Part shown: positions 34,854 to 41,649 of the stretch, in pieces | Layout: the number at the start of each line of letters is the position of its first letter | How positions within the stretch are numbered: position 1 is the stretch's first letter | Assembly (NCBI GenBank): GCA_003563915.1 | Contig: PWTE01000071.1 | Location: 1 to 64,000 of the forward strand | DNA from: Nitriliruptoraceae bacterium | GTDB lineage: Bacteria; Actinomycetota; Nitriliruptoria; Nitriliruptorales; Nitriliruptoraceae | DNA length: 64,000 bases | Direction: 5' to 3' | Position numbers and translations under genes: made by a program | The notes under the pieces: generated by a model | Told to the model about the DNA's origin: nothing | Databases searched by the model: none | What the model saw: the letters and a program-made list of their open reading frames with translations, nothing else

Positions 34854-35456
34854 ATGAGCTCCGAGGTCGACGCGCGTGCGCGAGCACGTGCGCTCGTGCG
34901 CGAGGTGCTCGCGGAGGCGGGCGAGCCGGATCCACGAGGTGGCACGCCGACCCCTTCCGGGCCCCCGCCCCCGCCCCCGGAAGCACAGCGTCTCGCTCAT
35001 CGGATCGTGCAGGACGTGCTGGCCGAGGAAGCGCGACGACAGGACGAGCGGCGTGCGGCCGAGCAGGCGCGCGCCGCACACGAGCGACCGGACGCACAGG
35101 TCGATCTGCTGCCGGCCCCCATCGAGGAGGACGCGGTACAGCCCGCGGGTCCCGCAGAAGAGCGTCGTGCAGGCACCGAAGTACCGCCGATCGTCCGACC
35201 GGAGGACCTCGCTCGGGAACCCGATATCGATCCCGGACCACCCCCGCCTCCGTCGCTGCCTGCGCCCGGCGTCCTGCTCGAGCGGTGGCGTCAGCATCGT
35301 CGTCGGAAGCGGCTCCAGGAGGAGTGGGCGGAGGACGCGGCCCCACCGCCACGTCGCACCGGCCGCTGGCTCGTCGCCACCATCCTGCTGCTCGCGGCCA
35401 TCGTGCTGCTCTTCCCGTTGGTCGTGGACGCGTTGCGCGACCTGGTCGCGCTGTAG
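34854..35456 (+). CDS. Proline-rich tail-anchored membrane protein, unknown
   Basis: 200 residues. The N-terminal 150 residues are charged and proline-rich, with two related helical units (ALVREVLAEAGEP near 15 and RIVQDVLAEEARR near 50). A basic stretch (RHRRRKRLQEEW) precedes one C-terminal membrane helix (about 172-193) ending seven residues before the terminus. This is a tail-anchored topology with the bulk in the cytosol. The ATG has an AGAGGGGA site. No family is recognised. Confidence 0.7.
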   Translation: MSSEVDARARARALVREVLAEAGEPDPRGGTPTPSGPPPPPPEAQRLAHRIVQDVLAEEARRQDERRAAEQARAAHERPDAQVDLLPAPIEEDAVQPAGPAEERRAGTEVPPIVRPEDLAREPDIDPGPPPPPSLPAPGVLLERWRQHRRRKRLQEEWAEDAAPPPRRTGRWLVATILLLAAIVLLFPLVVDALRDLVAL

Positions 35457-35465
35457 GGGCGGTGC

Positions 35466-36026
35466 TCAACGTGACCAGACGTCCTCGAACCAGGGCGGCG
35501 TCGACGGCACCGGACCGGGCGGGGGGAAGTGGGCTGCGGCGTCGGGAACGAGATCGCGCTGGTAGACGACCCCGATGCCACCCGGGAAGCGCACGTCGAG
35601 GTCGGGTCGACGCGTGAACCCGAGGGTGTCGTAGAGCCTGTGGGCGCGGGTCATCCACGCCATCGAGGTCAGCATCAGTCGACGCCGTTCGTGGTGGAGC
35701 GCCAGATCGACACAGTGTGTGACCAGCGCGCGACCGACCCCGCGCCCCTCCGTGTCCGGAGCCACGGCCAGGACACGGAAGCCCGCATCCGCGTGGGGTG
35801 GGTCCGGCCCCTCCCACTCGGGGTCCTCCGGGAGCACGAACGTCACCGTGCCGACGATGCGACCCGCTACCTCGGCGACCAGGAGGGCCGTGCTGCCGGC
35901 GGCACGGCGGCGCGGTGCAGCGAGCTGTTCGCGGTAGGGCCCGGTGATCGATCCGTAGCCGTCGTAGGCCGCCAGCGTGAGCGACCCGACCGCGTCGGCA
36001 TCCTGCGGGGCGAAGTCGCGGATCAC
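35466..36026 (-). CDS. GNAT family N-acetyltransferase
   Basis: 186 residues. Motif A is VLAVAPDTEGRGVGRALVTHCVD near residue 88, the acetyl-CoA pyrophosphate loop. Strand 4 with an LLVAEVAGRIVGTVTFVLP segment precedes it, and AHRLYDTLGFTRRPD is motif B. The acceptor is unknown. It ends only 10 bp from the convergent unknown gene. Confidence 0.88.
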   Translation of the reverse strand: MIRDFAPQDADAVGSLTLAAYDGYGSITGPYREQLAAPRRRAAGSTALLVAEVAGRIVGTVTFVLPEDPEWEGPDPPHADAGFRVLAVAPDTEGRGVGRALVTHCVDLALHHERRRLMLTSMAWMTRAHRLYDTLGFTRRPDLDVRFPGGIGVVYQRDLVPDAAAHFPPPGPVPSTPPWFEDVWSR

Positions 36027-36036
36027 GCGGCTCGGA

Positions 36037-36663
36037 TCACTCGTCCTGGAGTCGGAACGCCAACGTCTCGTCGAGATCAGCCACCAGCGAGCTGATCAGC
36101 CGGAGCCGGTCGGTGACCTCGTCGGTCTCGAGGATCCGCTGGGCGTCGTAGGGGTTGAAGGGGAGGATCACGGCGGCCTGCCAGGACGCTTCCTCCGGAT
36201 CGTTGGCCAGCTCGAAGGTCGACGGCACGCCCTCCTCCCCGAGTTCGCTCAACATCGCCAGGCTACGGCGCAGCTGCGGCTCCAGCTCGGTCAGGAGCTC
36301 CGCCGCGCCGGTTGCCGGGGGCGCCGACGGCAGCTCCTCGACCTCCGCGACCGGGTAGGGATCCTCCGGTAGCCACCGCTGTACGCGGATGCGGCGTGTC
36401 CCGACGGCGACCACGATCCACCGGCCGTCCTCGAGCTCCTGGGCCCGCAGGATCCGCGCCACCGCCCCGACCTCGGCGCGCTGGTCCCCGCCACCGACCT
36501 CGTGGCCGCGGGTGATCAGGGTGACCCCGAACTCCCGCTGGGAGTCCTCCGCGTCGAGCACGTCGTGGAGCAGGACCCGGTAGCGGGGTTCGAAGATGTG
36601 CAGTGGCAGGACCATGTGAGGCAGCAGGACGGTGCCCAACGGGAACATGGGCAGCTCGGGCAC
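36037..36663 (-). CDS. Lon-substrate-binding (LON) domain protein
   Basis: 208 residues, starting ELPMFPLGTVLLPHMVLPLHIFEPRY, the LON N-terminal domain signature, followed by GVTLITRG and VAVGTRRIRV. There is no AAA+ or protease part, as in short LON-only proteins. The GTG has GGAGG upstream. A substrate-recruiting or regulatory role is inferred from the domain. Confidence 0.9.
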   Translation of the reverse strand: MPELPMFPLGTVLLPHMVLPLHIFEPRYRVLLHDVLDAEDSQREFGVTLITRGHEVGGGDQRAEVGAVARILRAQELEDGRWIVVAVGTRRIRVQRWLPEDPYPVAEVEELPSAPPATGAAELLTELEPQLRRSLAMLSELGEEGVPSTFELANDPEEASWQAAVILPFNPYDAQRILETDEVTDRLRLISSLVADLDETLAFRLQDE

Positions 36664-36780
36664 GGGGGCCTCCTGCAGGCGGGGTCGGGGCGAGGCAGCG
36701 GTGGATGGTCGAGGTCGCTGCTGGTCACCGGGGTTCGCGCCCGGTGGCGTCGCGGCTCGGTGCGTGGTACCCCGGACCCC

Positions 36781-37065
36781 ATGGACACTCTAGATGCGAA
36801 CACGATCCGAACCGCGCTCGATGATCTCGACGGCTGGGAGCGCGACGGCGACGTCATCCGCCGGGAGTTCCGTTTCGACGGCTTCCGGGACGCGATCGAC
36901 TTCATCGTCCGTCTCGCTGACCTCGCCGACGAGGCCGACCACCACCCGGAACTGACCAACGTCTACAACCGCGTCACGGTGGAGCTGACCACCCACGACG
37001 CCGGCGGGATCACCCAGAAGGACCTCGATCTCGCGGCGGCCATCCAGGGTGTGGTCTCGCCGTAG
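36781..37065 (+). CDS. 4a-hydroxytetrahydrobiopterin dehydratase (PCD/DCoH)
   Basis: 94 residues. The active-site pattern is DEADHHPELTNVYNRV followed by VELTTHDAGGITQKD, with the paired histidines. It dehydrates 4a-hydroxy-pterins after aromatic amino acid hydroxylation; no such hydroxylase is nearby, so a molybdopterin-related or general pterin role is equally possible. The start ATG is the first in this frame that leaves the family length intact. Confidence 0.93.
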   Translation: MDTLDANTIRTALDDLDGWERDGDVIRREFRFDGFRDAIDFIVRLADLADEADHHPELTNVYNRVTVELTTHDAGGITQKDLDLAAAIQGVVSP

Positions 37066-37072
37066 CGCCGGC

Positions 37073-37078
37073 TAGCGT
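37073..37078 (+). promoter_or_regulatory. -10-like hexamer TAGCGT before the SDR at 37118
   Basis: TAGCGT lies 39 nt before the ATG; the intervening leader has GAGGGG. Confidence 0.4.
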
Positions 37079-37117
37079 CCCCTCCCGTCCTGGACAGAGC
37101 TACCCGAGGGGACGTCG

Positions 37118-37885
37118 ATGGAACTGCGCCTGGATGGCAAGGTCGCGATCGTCACCGGTGCCAGTCGCGGCATCGGTGAGGCCATCGCCCGGCAGCTGCT
37201 CGACAGCGGTGTCGCGGGACTGGTGATCACCGGGCGTCGAGCCGAGACGCTCGAGCCACTCGCCGACGAACTGGGCGACAACGTCGTTGCCGTCGTCGGC
37301 AACGCCAGTGACCCCGACCACGTCGAGGCAGCGGTCGGGACGGCGGTCGAGCGCTTCGGGTCCTGTGACCTTTTGGTGAACAACGCCGGCACGAACCCGG
37401 CGGCGGGCTCGCTCCTGGACGTGGATCTGGCGGCGGTCGACAAGACGTGGGAGGTGAACCTCCGTGGCCCGCTGCTGTGGGTACGTGCTGCGTGGCATGC
37501 CTCGATGCAGGAGCATGGGGGTGCGATCGTGTCGATCGGGTCGGTCGGGGGGATGTCGCCCAGCCCACTGCTCGGGGCGTACAACGTCTCCAAGGCCAGC
37601 GTGCACCACCTGACCCGGCAGCTGGCGCTGGAGATGGCACCCCGGGTACGGGTCAACGCGGTCGCGGCGGCGATCGTCAAGACCCGGTTGTCCGAGGCGC
37701 TGTGGACCTACGACGAGGACGCGGTCGCCGCGGCGCACCCCCTGGGGCGTCTGGGCGCCCCTGAGGACGTCGCCCGGGCGGTGGTCTTCCTCCTGTCCGA
37801 CGCCGCGAGCTGGATCACCGGGGTGACCCTGCCCGTCGATGGCGGCGTCAGCATGGCGACCAGCGCCCTGACGGTCCCGGGCTGA
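37118..37885 (+). CDS. SDR family oxidoreductase (FabG-like)
   Basis: 255 residues of classical SDR: GKVAIVTGASRGIGEAIA, NNAGTNPAAGS, SIGSVGG with the serine, YNVSKASVHHLT as YxxxK, and SWITGVTLPVDGG at the end. The catalytic Ser-Tyr-Lys set is complete. It is probably NAD(P)H-dependent reduction of a keto or acyl substrate. The gene is isolated by a promoter and is convergent with the metalloprotease. Confidence 0.88.
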   Translation: MELRLDGKVAIVTGASRGIGEAIARQLLDSGVAGLVITGRRAETLEPLADELGDNVVAVVGNASDPDHVEAAVGTAVERFGSCDLLVNNAGTNPAAGSLLDVDLAAVDKTWEVNLRGPLLWVRAAWHASMQEHGGAIVSIGSVGGMSPSPLLGAYNVSKASVHHLTRQLALEMAPRVRVNAVAAAIVKTRLSEALWTYDEDAVAAAHPLGRLGAPEDVARAVVFLLSDAASWITGVTLPVDGGVSMATSALTVPG

Positions 37886-37903
37886 GCCGGGGTCTGTCGA
37901 TCG

Positions 37904-38737
37904 TCACCGTTGCTTCCGGTGCAGGTCGAGCTCGCTCAGCGGGACGGGGACCTCGACCGGTCGGGGCGGCGGCCCGCTCCGACAGCCAGCCGCCTCGCCG
38001 ATCGCTGACAGGCCGGCGAGGTCCCCCGGACCGAACCGCACGGGGCCCTGGCCGGGGAAGGTCGCCATCAGTTCGCCCTCGTCCTGCACGTGCGCCAGGC
38101 CCAGGAGGTGGCCGAACTCGTGGAGCAGGGTCGCTCCCCACGAGGTCGCACGATCCTCGAAGCCCAGGTCCAGGTCCTCGCGGTCGGCGTTGAACACGAC
38201 CTGGCCGGTCACGTAGGTGCGATCGCCCGCTGGCCCCACCGCGACGGGGATCGCCAGACCACGGTCGGTGGCGAGCAGGGGCAGCTCGCCGTCGCCTGGC
38301 CGCGCCCAGGCGACCAGCACGGGTGCCCAGCGCTCGCCGTACCGGTCGGGTTGGTAGGCATCGCGCTGCAGGGAGGGCGACTCGTCCGTGTCCGCGGTCA
38401 CGCGAAGCGTCATCCCGGAGGCCTCCCGGAGCTCGTCCAGTGCTACCTCGAGGTCGGTGCGCCAGCCGCTCGGGGCGAGGTCGTCATGGATCACGAGGTC
38501 CAGCGGGCGGCAGGGATCCCAGCGCACCGGTGTCCCGTCGTCGTTGCGTGCCCAGACGCGGTAGCCGTCGCTCGACGCTCCGAACGCCGCGATGGCGTCC
38601 TCGGCCGTGGCGGTCTCGCCGCCCCGGTCGTCGAACAGCACGCCGACCAGGCCGACGAACCCCGCGACGGCGATGGCGACCAGGCCGAGCAGCACCAGCC
38701 CGAGCGTCGCGCCCCCCGCTCGCGGCCCGTCGGTCAC
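37904..38737 (-). CDS. Membrane-anchored metzincin-type zinc protease
   Basis: 277 residues. One N-terminal helix (about 11-34) should anchor or export it. The catalytic site is HEFGHLLGLAHV (HExxHxxGxxH) near residue 215, and ELMATF supplies a Met-turn candidate; YVTGQVVFNAD precedes the helix. The layout fits small matrixin-like (M10/M12-type) peptidases that work outside the membrane. WDPCRPLDLVI and AAGCRSG give a possible disulfide pair. It starts at a GTG at 38737. Confidence 0.85.
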   Translation of the reverse strand: MTDGPRAGGATLGLVLLGLVAIAVAGFVGLVGVLFDDRGGETATAEDAIAAFGASSDGYRVWARNDDGTPVRWDPCRPLDLVIHDDLAPSGWRTDLEVALDELREASGMTLRVTADTDESPSLQRDAYQPDRYGERWAPVLVAWARPGDGELPLLATDRGLAIPVAVGPAGDRTYVTGQVVFNADREDLDLGFEDRATSWGATLLHEFGHLLGLAHVQDEGELMATFPGQGPVRFGPGDLAGLSAIGEAAGCRSGPPPRPVEVPVPLSELDLHRKQR

Positions 38738-38894
38738 GTCGTGTGCCTCCCGGTCAGCCTCGTCGCTGCGTCGGCGACGGTACCGGCGAGCGTGGTCCGG
38801 GTAGCGTCCCCCATGGAGACGACGAGGTGGTGCTGCGACGGACCGGGAACCGGATCGCGTCCCGCTCCGGGGTCCGGGGCGCGAGGACCTCCAC

Positions 38895-39758
38895 GTGCCG
38901 GTCCTAGCCTTGGGCGATCCGGCCGGTCCGCCGGTCGCGCTCCTCCCGGGCCTGACCGACGGGCTGCACCCGGTGTCGCGCCCCGAGGCACGACGGCTGT
39001 TCGACGAGCTGCCGGTGCCGATGGATCGCTGCCGCGGGCTGGTGCTGTCCTACCGCCACCCCCTGGACGCGCCGGTCTCGACCGAGACGCTGGCGGACGA
39101 CGTCGCCCAGGTGCTCGCCGCCCTGGTGGACGGGCCGGTGGTCCTGATCTGCCACTCGATGGGCACGATGGTCGCCCAGCACGTGGCGGTGCGTCACCCT
39201 CAGCTGGTGGCCGGCCTGGTGCTGTCCGCGCCGCTGGTCCACGCGGATGCCCGACTGCGAGAGGTGGTGGGTCGATGGGCGGAGCTCGTCCGTCGGCGAC
39301 GCTGGCAGAGGTTCGCCGAGGAAGCCCTCGCAGCGGCGTACACGGGGGAGGAGCTCGCACGGCGCCGCGAGCTCAGCGAGGCGCTGCCGCCGGATCGGCA
39401 GGACGACGGGCTCCGTGAGCGCCACCTCCACCTGTCGCAGGCCTGCCTGACCCACGATGCGCGCGCGTCGCTGCATCGGATCCTCGCCCCGACGCTGCTG
39501 CTGGCCGCCGACGCCGATCCCGTCGCACCGCCCCACCATGCGGAGCTGCTGGATGCCGAGGTCGCCCACAGCCACCTGCACGTTCTGCCCGGGCTGGCGC
39601 ACGGCTTCCCCGAGCAGGCAGCCGGCGCTTTCGGTGCCCTGGTGACCAGCTTCCTCGGCGAGGTGGCCGGATCGGACCCGGACTGGGGGCGTCCGCCGGC
39701 TGAGCGTCGCGACCGCGGGCAAGGCGACGCTTCCTGGAGGCTGCCGCCCGAGCAGTAG
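38895..39758 (+). CDS. Alpha/beta hydrolase
   Basis: 287 residues. The nucleophile elbow is ICHSMGTMVAQ near residue 80 (GxSxG variant CHSMG). The acid is in LLLAADADPVAPPHH and the histidine in LPGLAHGFPE. The GTG at 38895 is the most upstream start possible, since an in-frame stop lies at 38802-38804 with no ATG/GTG/TTG between; GAGGA precedes it. The substrate is unknown. Its TAG stop doubles as part of the next gene's -10 box. Confidence 0.87.
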   Translation: MPVLALGDPAGPPVALLPGLTDGLHPVSRPEARRLFDELPVPMDRCRGLVLSYRHPLDAPVSTETLADDVAQVLAALVDGPVVLICHSMGTMVAQHVAVRHPQLVAGLVLSAPLVHADARLREVVGRWAELVRRRRWQRFAEEALAAAYTGEELARRRELSEALPPDRQDDGLRERHLHLSQACLTHDARASLHRILAPTLLLAADADPVAPPHHAELLDAEVAHSHLHVLPGLAHGFPEQAAGAFGALVTSFLGEVAGSDPDWGRPPAERRDRGQGDASWRLPPEQ

Positions 39759-39761
39759 GCT
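39756..39761 (+). promoter_or_regulatory. -10-like hexamer TAGGCT overlapping a stop codon
   Basis: TAGGCT uses the TAG stop of the hydrolase gene and ends 8 nt before the ATG at 39770, so the next mRNA could be leaderless. Confidence 0.4.
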
Positions 39762-39769
39762 GCCACGCT

Positions 39770-40501
39770 ATGGACACCCTCGTGATCGTGACCGGTGGGT
39801 CGTCGGGGCTCGGTCGCGCCCTCCTCGACGCGGCCCCCCCGGCCAGCACCCGCATCGACGTGAGCCGCAGCGGCCACGGCGGCCCGGACGTGGTGCACAT
39901 CCCCGCGGACCTGGCCGACCCGGACAGCTGGGAGCAGGTGGGGGAGCGCATCGCCGCCGAGGTCGCCAGGGGCGACTGGGGACGCATCACGCTGATCCAC
40001 AACGCCGGCACCCTGACCCCGATCGGCTACGCCGGTGAGACGGACAGTGATGCGGTGACCGCCAACGTGTTGCTGAACAGCGCGGCCGGGCAGGTCCTCG
40101 GCCACCGGTTCCTCGCGGCGGTGCGGGGGGTGAGCTGTCGCCGCGAGCTCGTGTTGATCTCGTCGGGTGCGGCGCGCAAGGCCGTGCCCGGCTGGGCGAC
40201 CTACGGCGCGTCGAAGGCGGCGTTCGACCTGTGGGTCCGTACGGTCGGGGAGGAACAGCGGGATCGGGGCGGCACGCTGGTGGTCTCGGTCGCCCCGGGC
40301 GTCGTGGCGACCCCCATGCAGGCCGAGATCCGCGACACCGACCCCCACGACTTCCCCGGGGTGTCGCGCTTCCGCGACCTGTACCAGCGCGGCGAGCTCG
40401 CGGACCCGGACGTGACCGCCCGCGCGCTGTGGGCGCTGCTCGACGAACCGGACCTCACGACCGGCAGCGTCGTCGACCTGCGTGATCGGGATGCGGGGTG
40501 A
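39770..40501 (+). CDS. SDR family oxidoreductase (sepiapterin/benzil reductase-like)
   Basis: 243 residues. Glycine motif TGGSSGLGRALL, IHNAGTLTPIG, SSGAARKAVPGWATYGASK (Ser and YxxxK) and APGVVATPMQ. The arrangement resembles benzil reductase/YueD and sepiapterin reductase-type SDRs. A pterin link would fit the pterin dehydratase 3 kb upstream but is speculative. Its stop overlaps the AMACR-like GTG by 4 bp. Confidence 0.85.
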   Translation: MDTLVIVTGGSSGLGRALLDAAPPASTRIDVSRSGHGGPDVVHIPADLADPDSWEQVGERIAAEVARGDWGRITLIHNAGTLTPIGYAGETDSDAVTANVLLNSAAGQVLGHRFLAAVRGVSCRRELVLISSGAARKAVPGWATYGASKAAFDLWVRTVGEEQRDRGGTLVVSVAPGVVATPMQAEIRDTDPHDFPGVSRFRDLYQRGELADPDVTARALWALLDEPDLTTGSVVDLRDRDAG

Positions 40502-41640
40502 CCGGCCCGCTCGCGGGGATCAAGGTCATCGAACTGGCCGCGATCGGACCGGCGCCGTACGGCGTGATGCTGCTGGCCGACCTGGGTGCCGAGGTGGTGC
40601 GGGTCGACCGCGCGGCCGCGGCCCGCGGGCAGCTCGGCGCCGAGGCCTCGATGGTGGGGCTGTCCCGCAACCGCCGGTCGATCGCCATCGATCTGAAGGC
40701 CAGCGCCGGGGTGGAGCTCGTGGAGCGGCTGGTCGACGACGCTGACGTGCTCGTCGAAGGGTTCCGCCCCGGGGTCGCCGAACGGCTCGGACTGGGCCCC
40801 GACACGCTGTGTGAACGCAACCCGCGCCTGATCTACGCCCGCATGACGGGCTGGGGGCAGGACGGACCGCTGGCGCTGCGTGCCGGCCACGACATCGACT
40901 ACGCCGCGATCGCGGGGGCGCTGCACACCGTCGGACGGCCCGACGAACCGCCTGCGCCGCCGGTCAACTACCTCGCCGACTTCGGGGGTGGTGGGACGTT
41001 CCTGGCGATCGGCGTGCTGGCTGCGCTGGTCGAGCGGGCGGGCTCGGGGCGGGGACAGCTCGTCGATGCCGCCATGGTGGACGGGACCGCGTCGCTGACC
41101 GCGTTCCTGCAGGGCCTGCGGGCGATCGGTGCGTGGAGCACGGAGCGCGGGACCAACCTGCTGGACGGCGGCGCCCCCTTCTACGACAGCTACCGCTGCG
41201 CCGATGACAGGTTCGTCGCGGTCGGTGCCCTGGAGCCGCAGTTCTACGCGGAACTGCTCGACCGGTTGGAGCTCCCCCCGGACGACTGGCCGCAGCACGA
41301 CCGCGACCGATGGCCGGCGATGCGGGCACGTTTCGCCGAGATCTTCGCGACCCGCACCCGGGATCAGTGGGCCGAGGTGTTCGCCGACAGCGACGCGTGT
41401 GTCGCACCGATCCTGGACCTCGAGGAAGCACCTGCGCACCCGCACAACGTGGCCCGGGGCACCTTCACCGACGCCTTCGGCGCCGTGCAGCCCGCACCTG
41501 CGCCTCGGATGTCGCGGACCCCGGGCACCATCGAGCGTCCCCCGCCACGACCCGGTCAGCACACCGACGAGATCCTGACCGAACTCGGCATCGACGACGA
41601 GGCGGCCATGGTCCTGCGCAACGCCGGCGTGATCGGCTGA
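40498..41640 (+). CDS. CaiB/BaiF CoA transferase, alpha-methylacyl-CoA racemase-like
   Basis: 380 residues. Family III landmarks: GIKVIELAAIGPAPYGVMLLADLGAEVVRVDR, NRRSIAIDLK, LVEGFRPGVAERLGLG, RMTGWGQDGPLALRAGHDIDY and NYLADFGGGG with the conserved aspartate. Similarity to Mycobacterium Mcr is good, so racemisation of 2-methylacyl-CoA esters is likely, but CoA transfer is possible. It is translationally coupled to the SDR. Confidence 0.9.
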   Translation: MTGPLAGIKVIELAAIGPAPYGVMLLADLGAEVVRVDRAAAARGQLGAEASMVGLSRNRRSIAIDLKASAGVELVERLVDDADVLVEGFRPGVAERLGLGPDTLCERNPRLIYARMTGWGQDGPLALRAGHDIDYAAIAGALHTVGRPDEPPAPPVNYLADFGGGGTFLAIGVLAALVERAGSGRGQLVDAAMVDGTASLTAFLQGLRAIGAWSTERGTNLLDGGAPFYDSYRCADDRFVAVGALEPQFYAELLDRLELPPDDWPQHDRDRWPAMRARFAEIFATRTRDQWAEVFADSDACVAPILDLEEAPAHPHNVARGTFTDAFGAVQPAPAPRMSRTPGTIERPPPRPGQHTDEILTELGIDDEAAMVLRNAGVIG

Positions 41641-41649
41641 ACCGACCGG

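Noticed and set aside
38060-39418. Alternative plus-strand gene overlapping the metalloprotease and hydrolase
   Set aside because: Arg/Gly/Pro-rich composition without motifs; both flanking genes are clear families.
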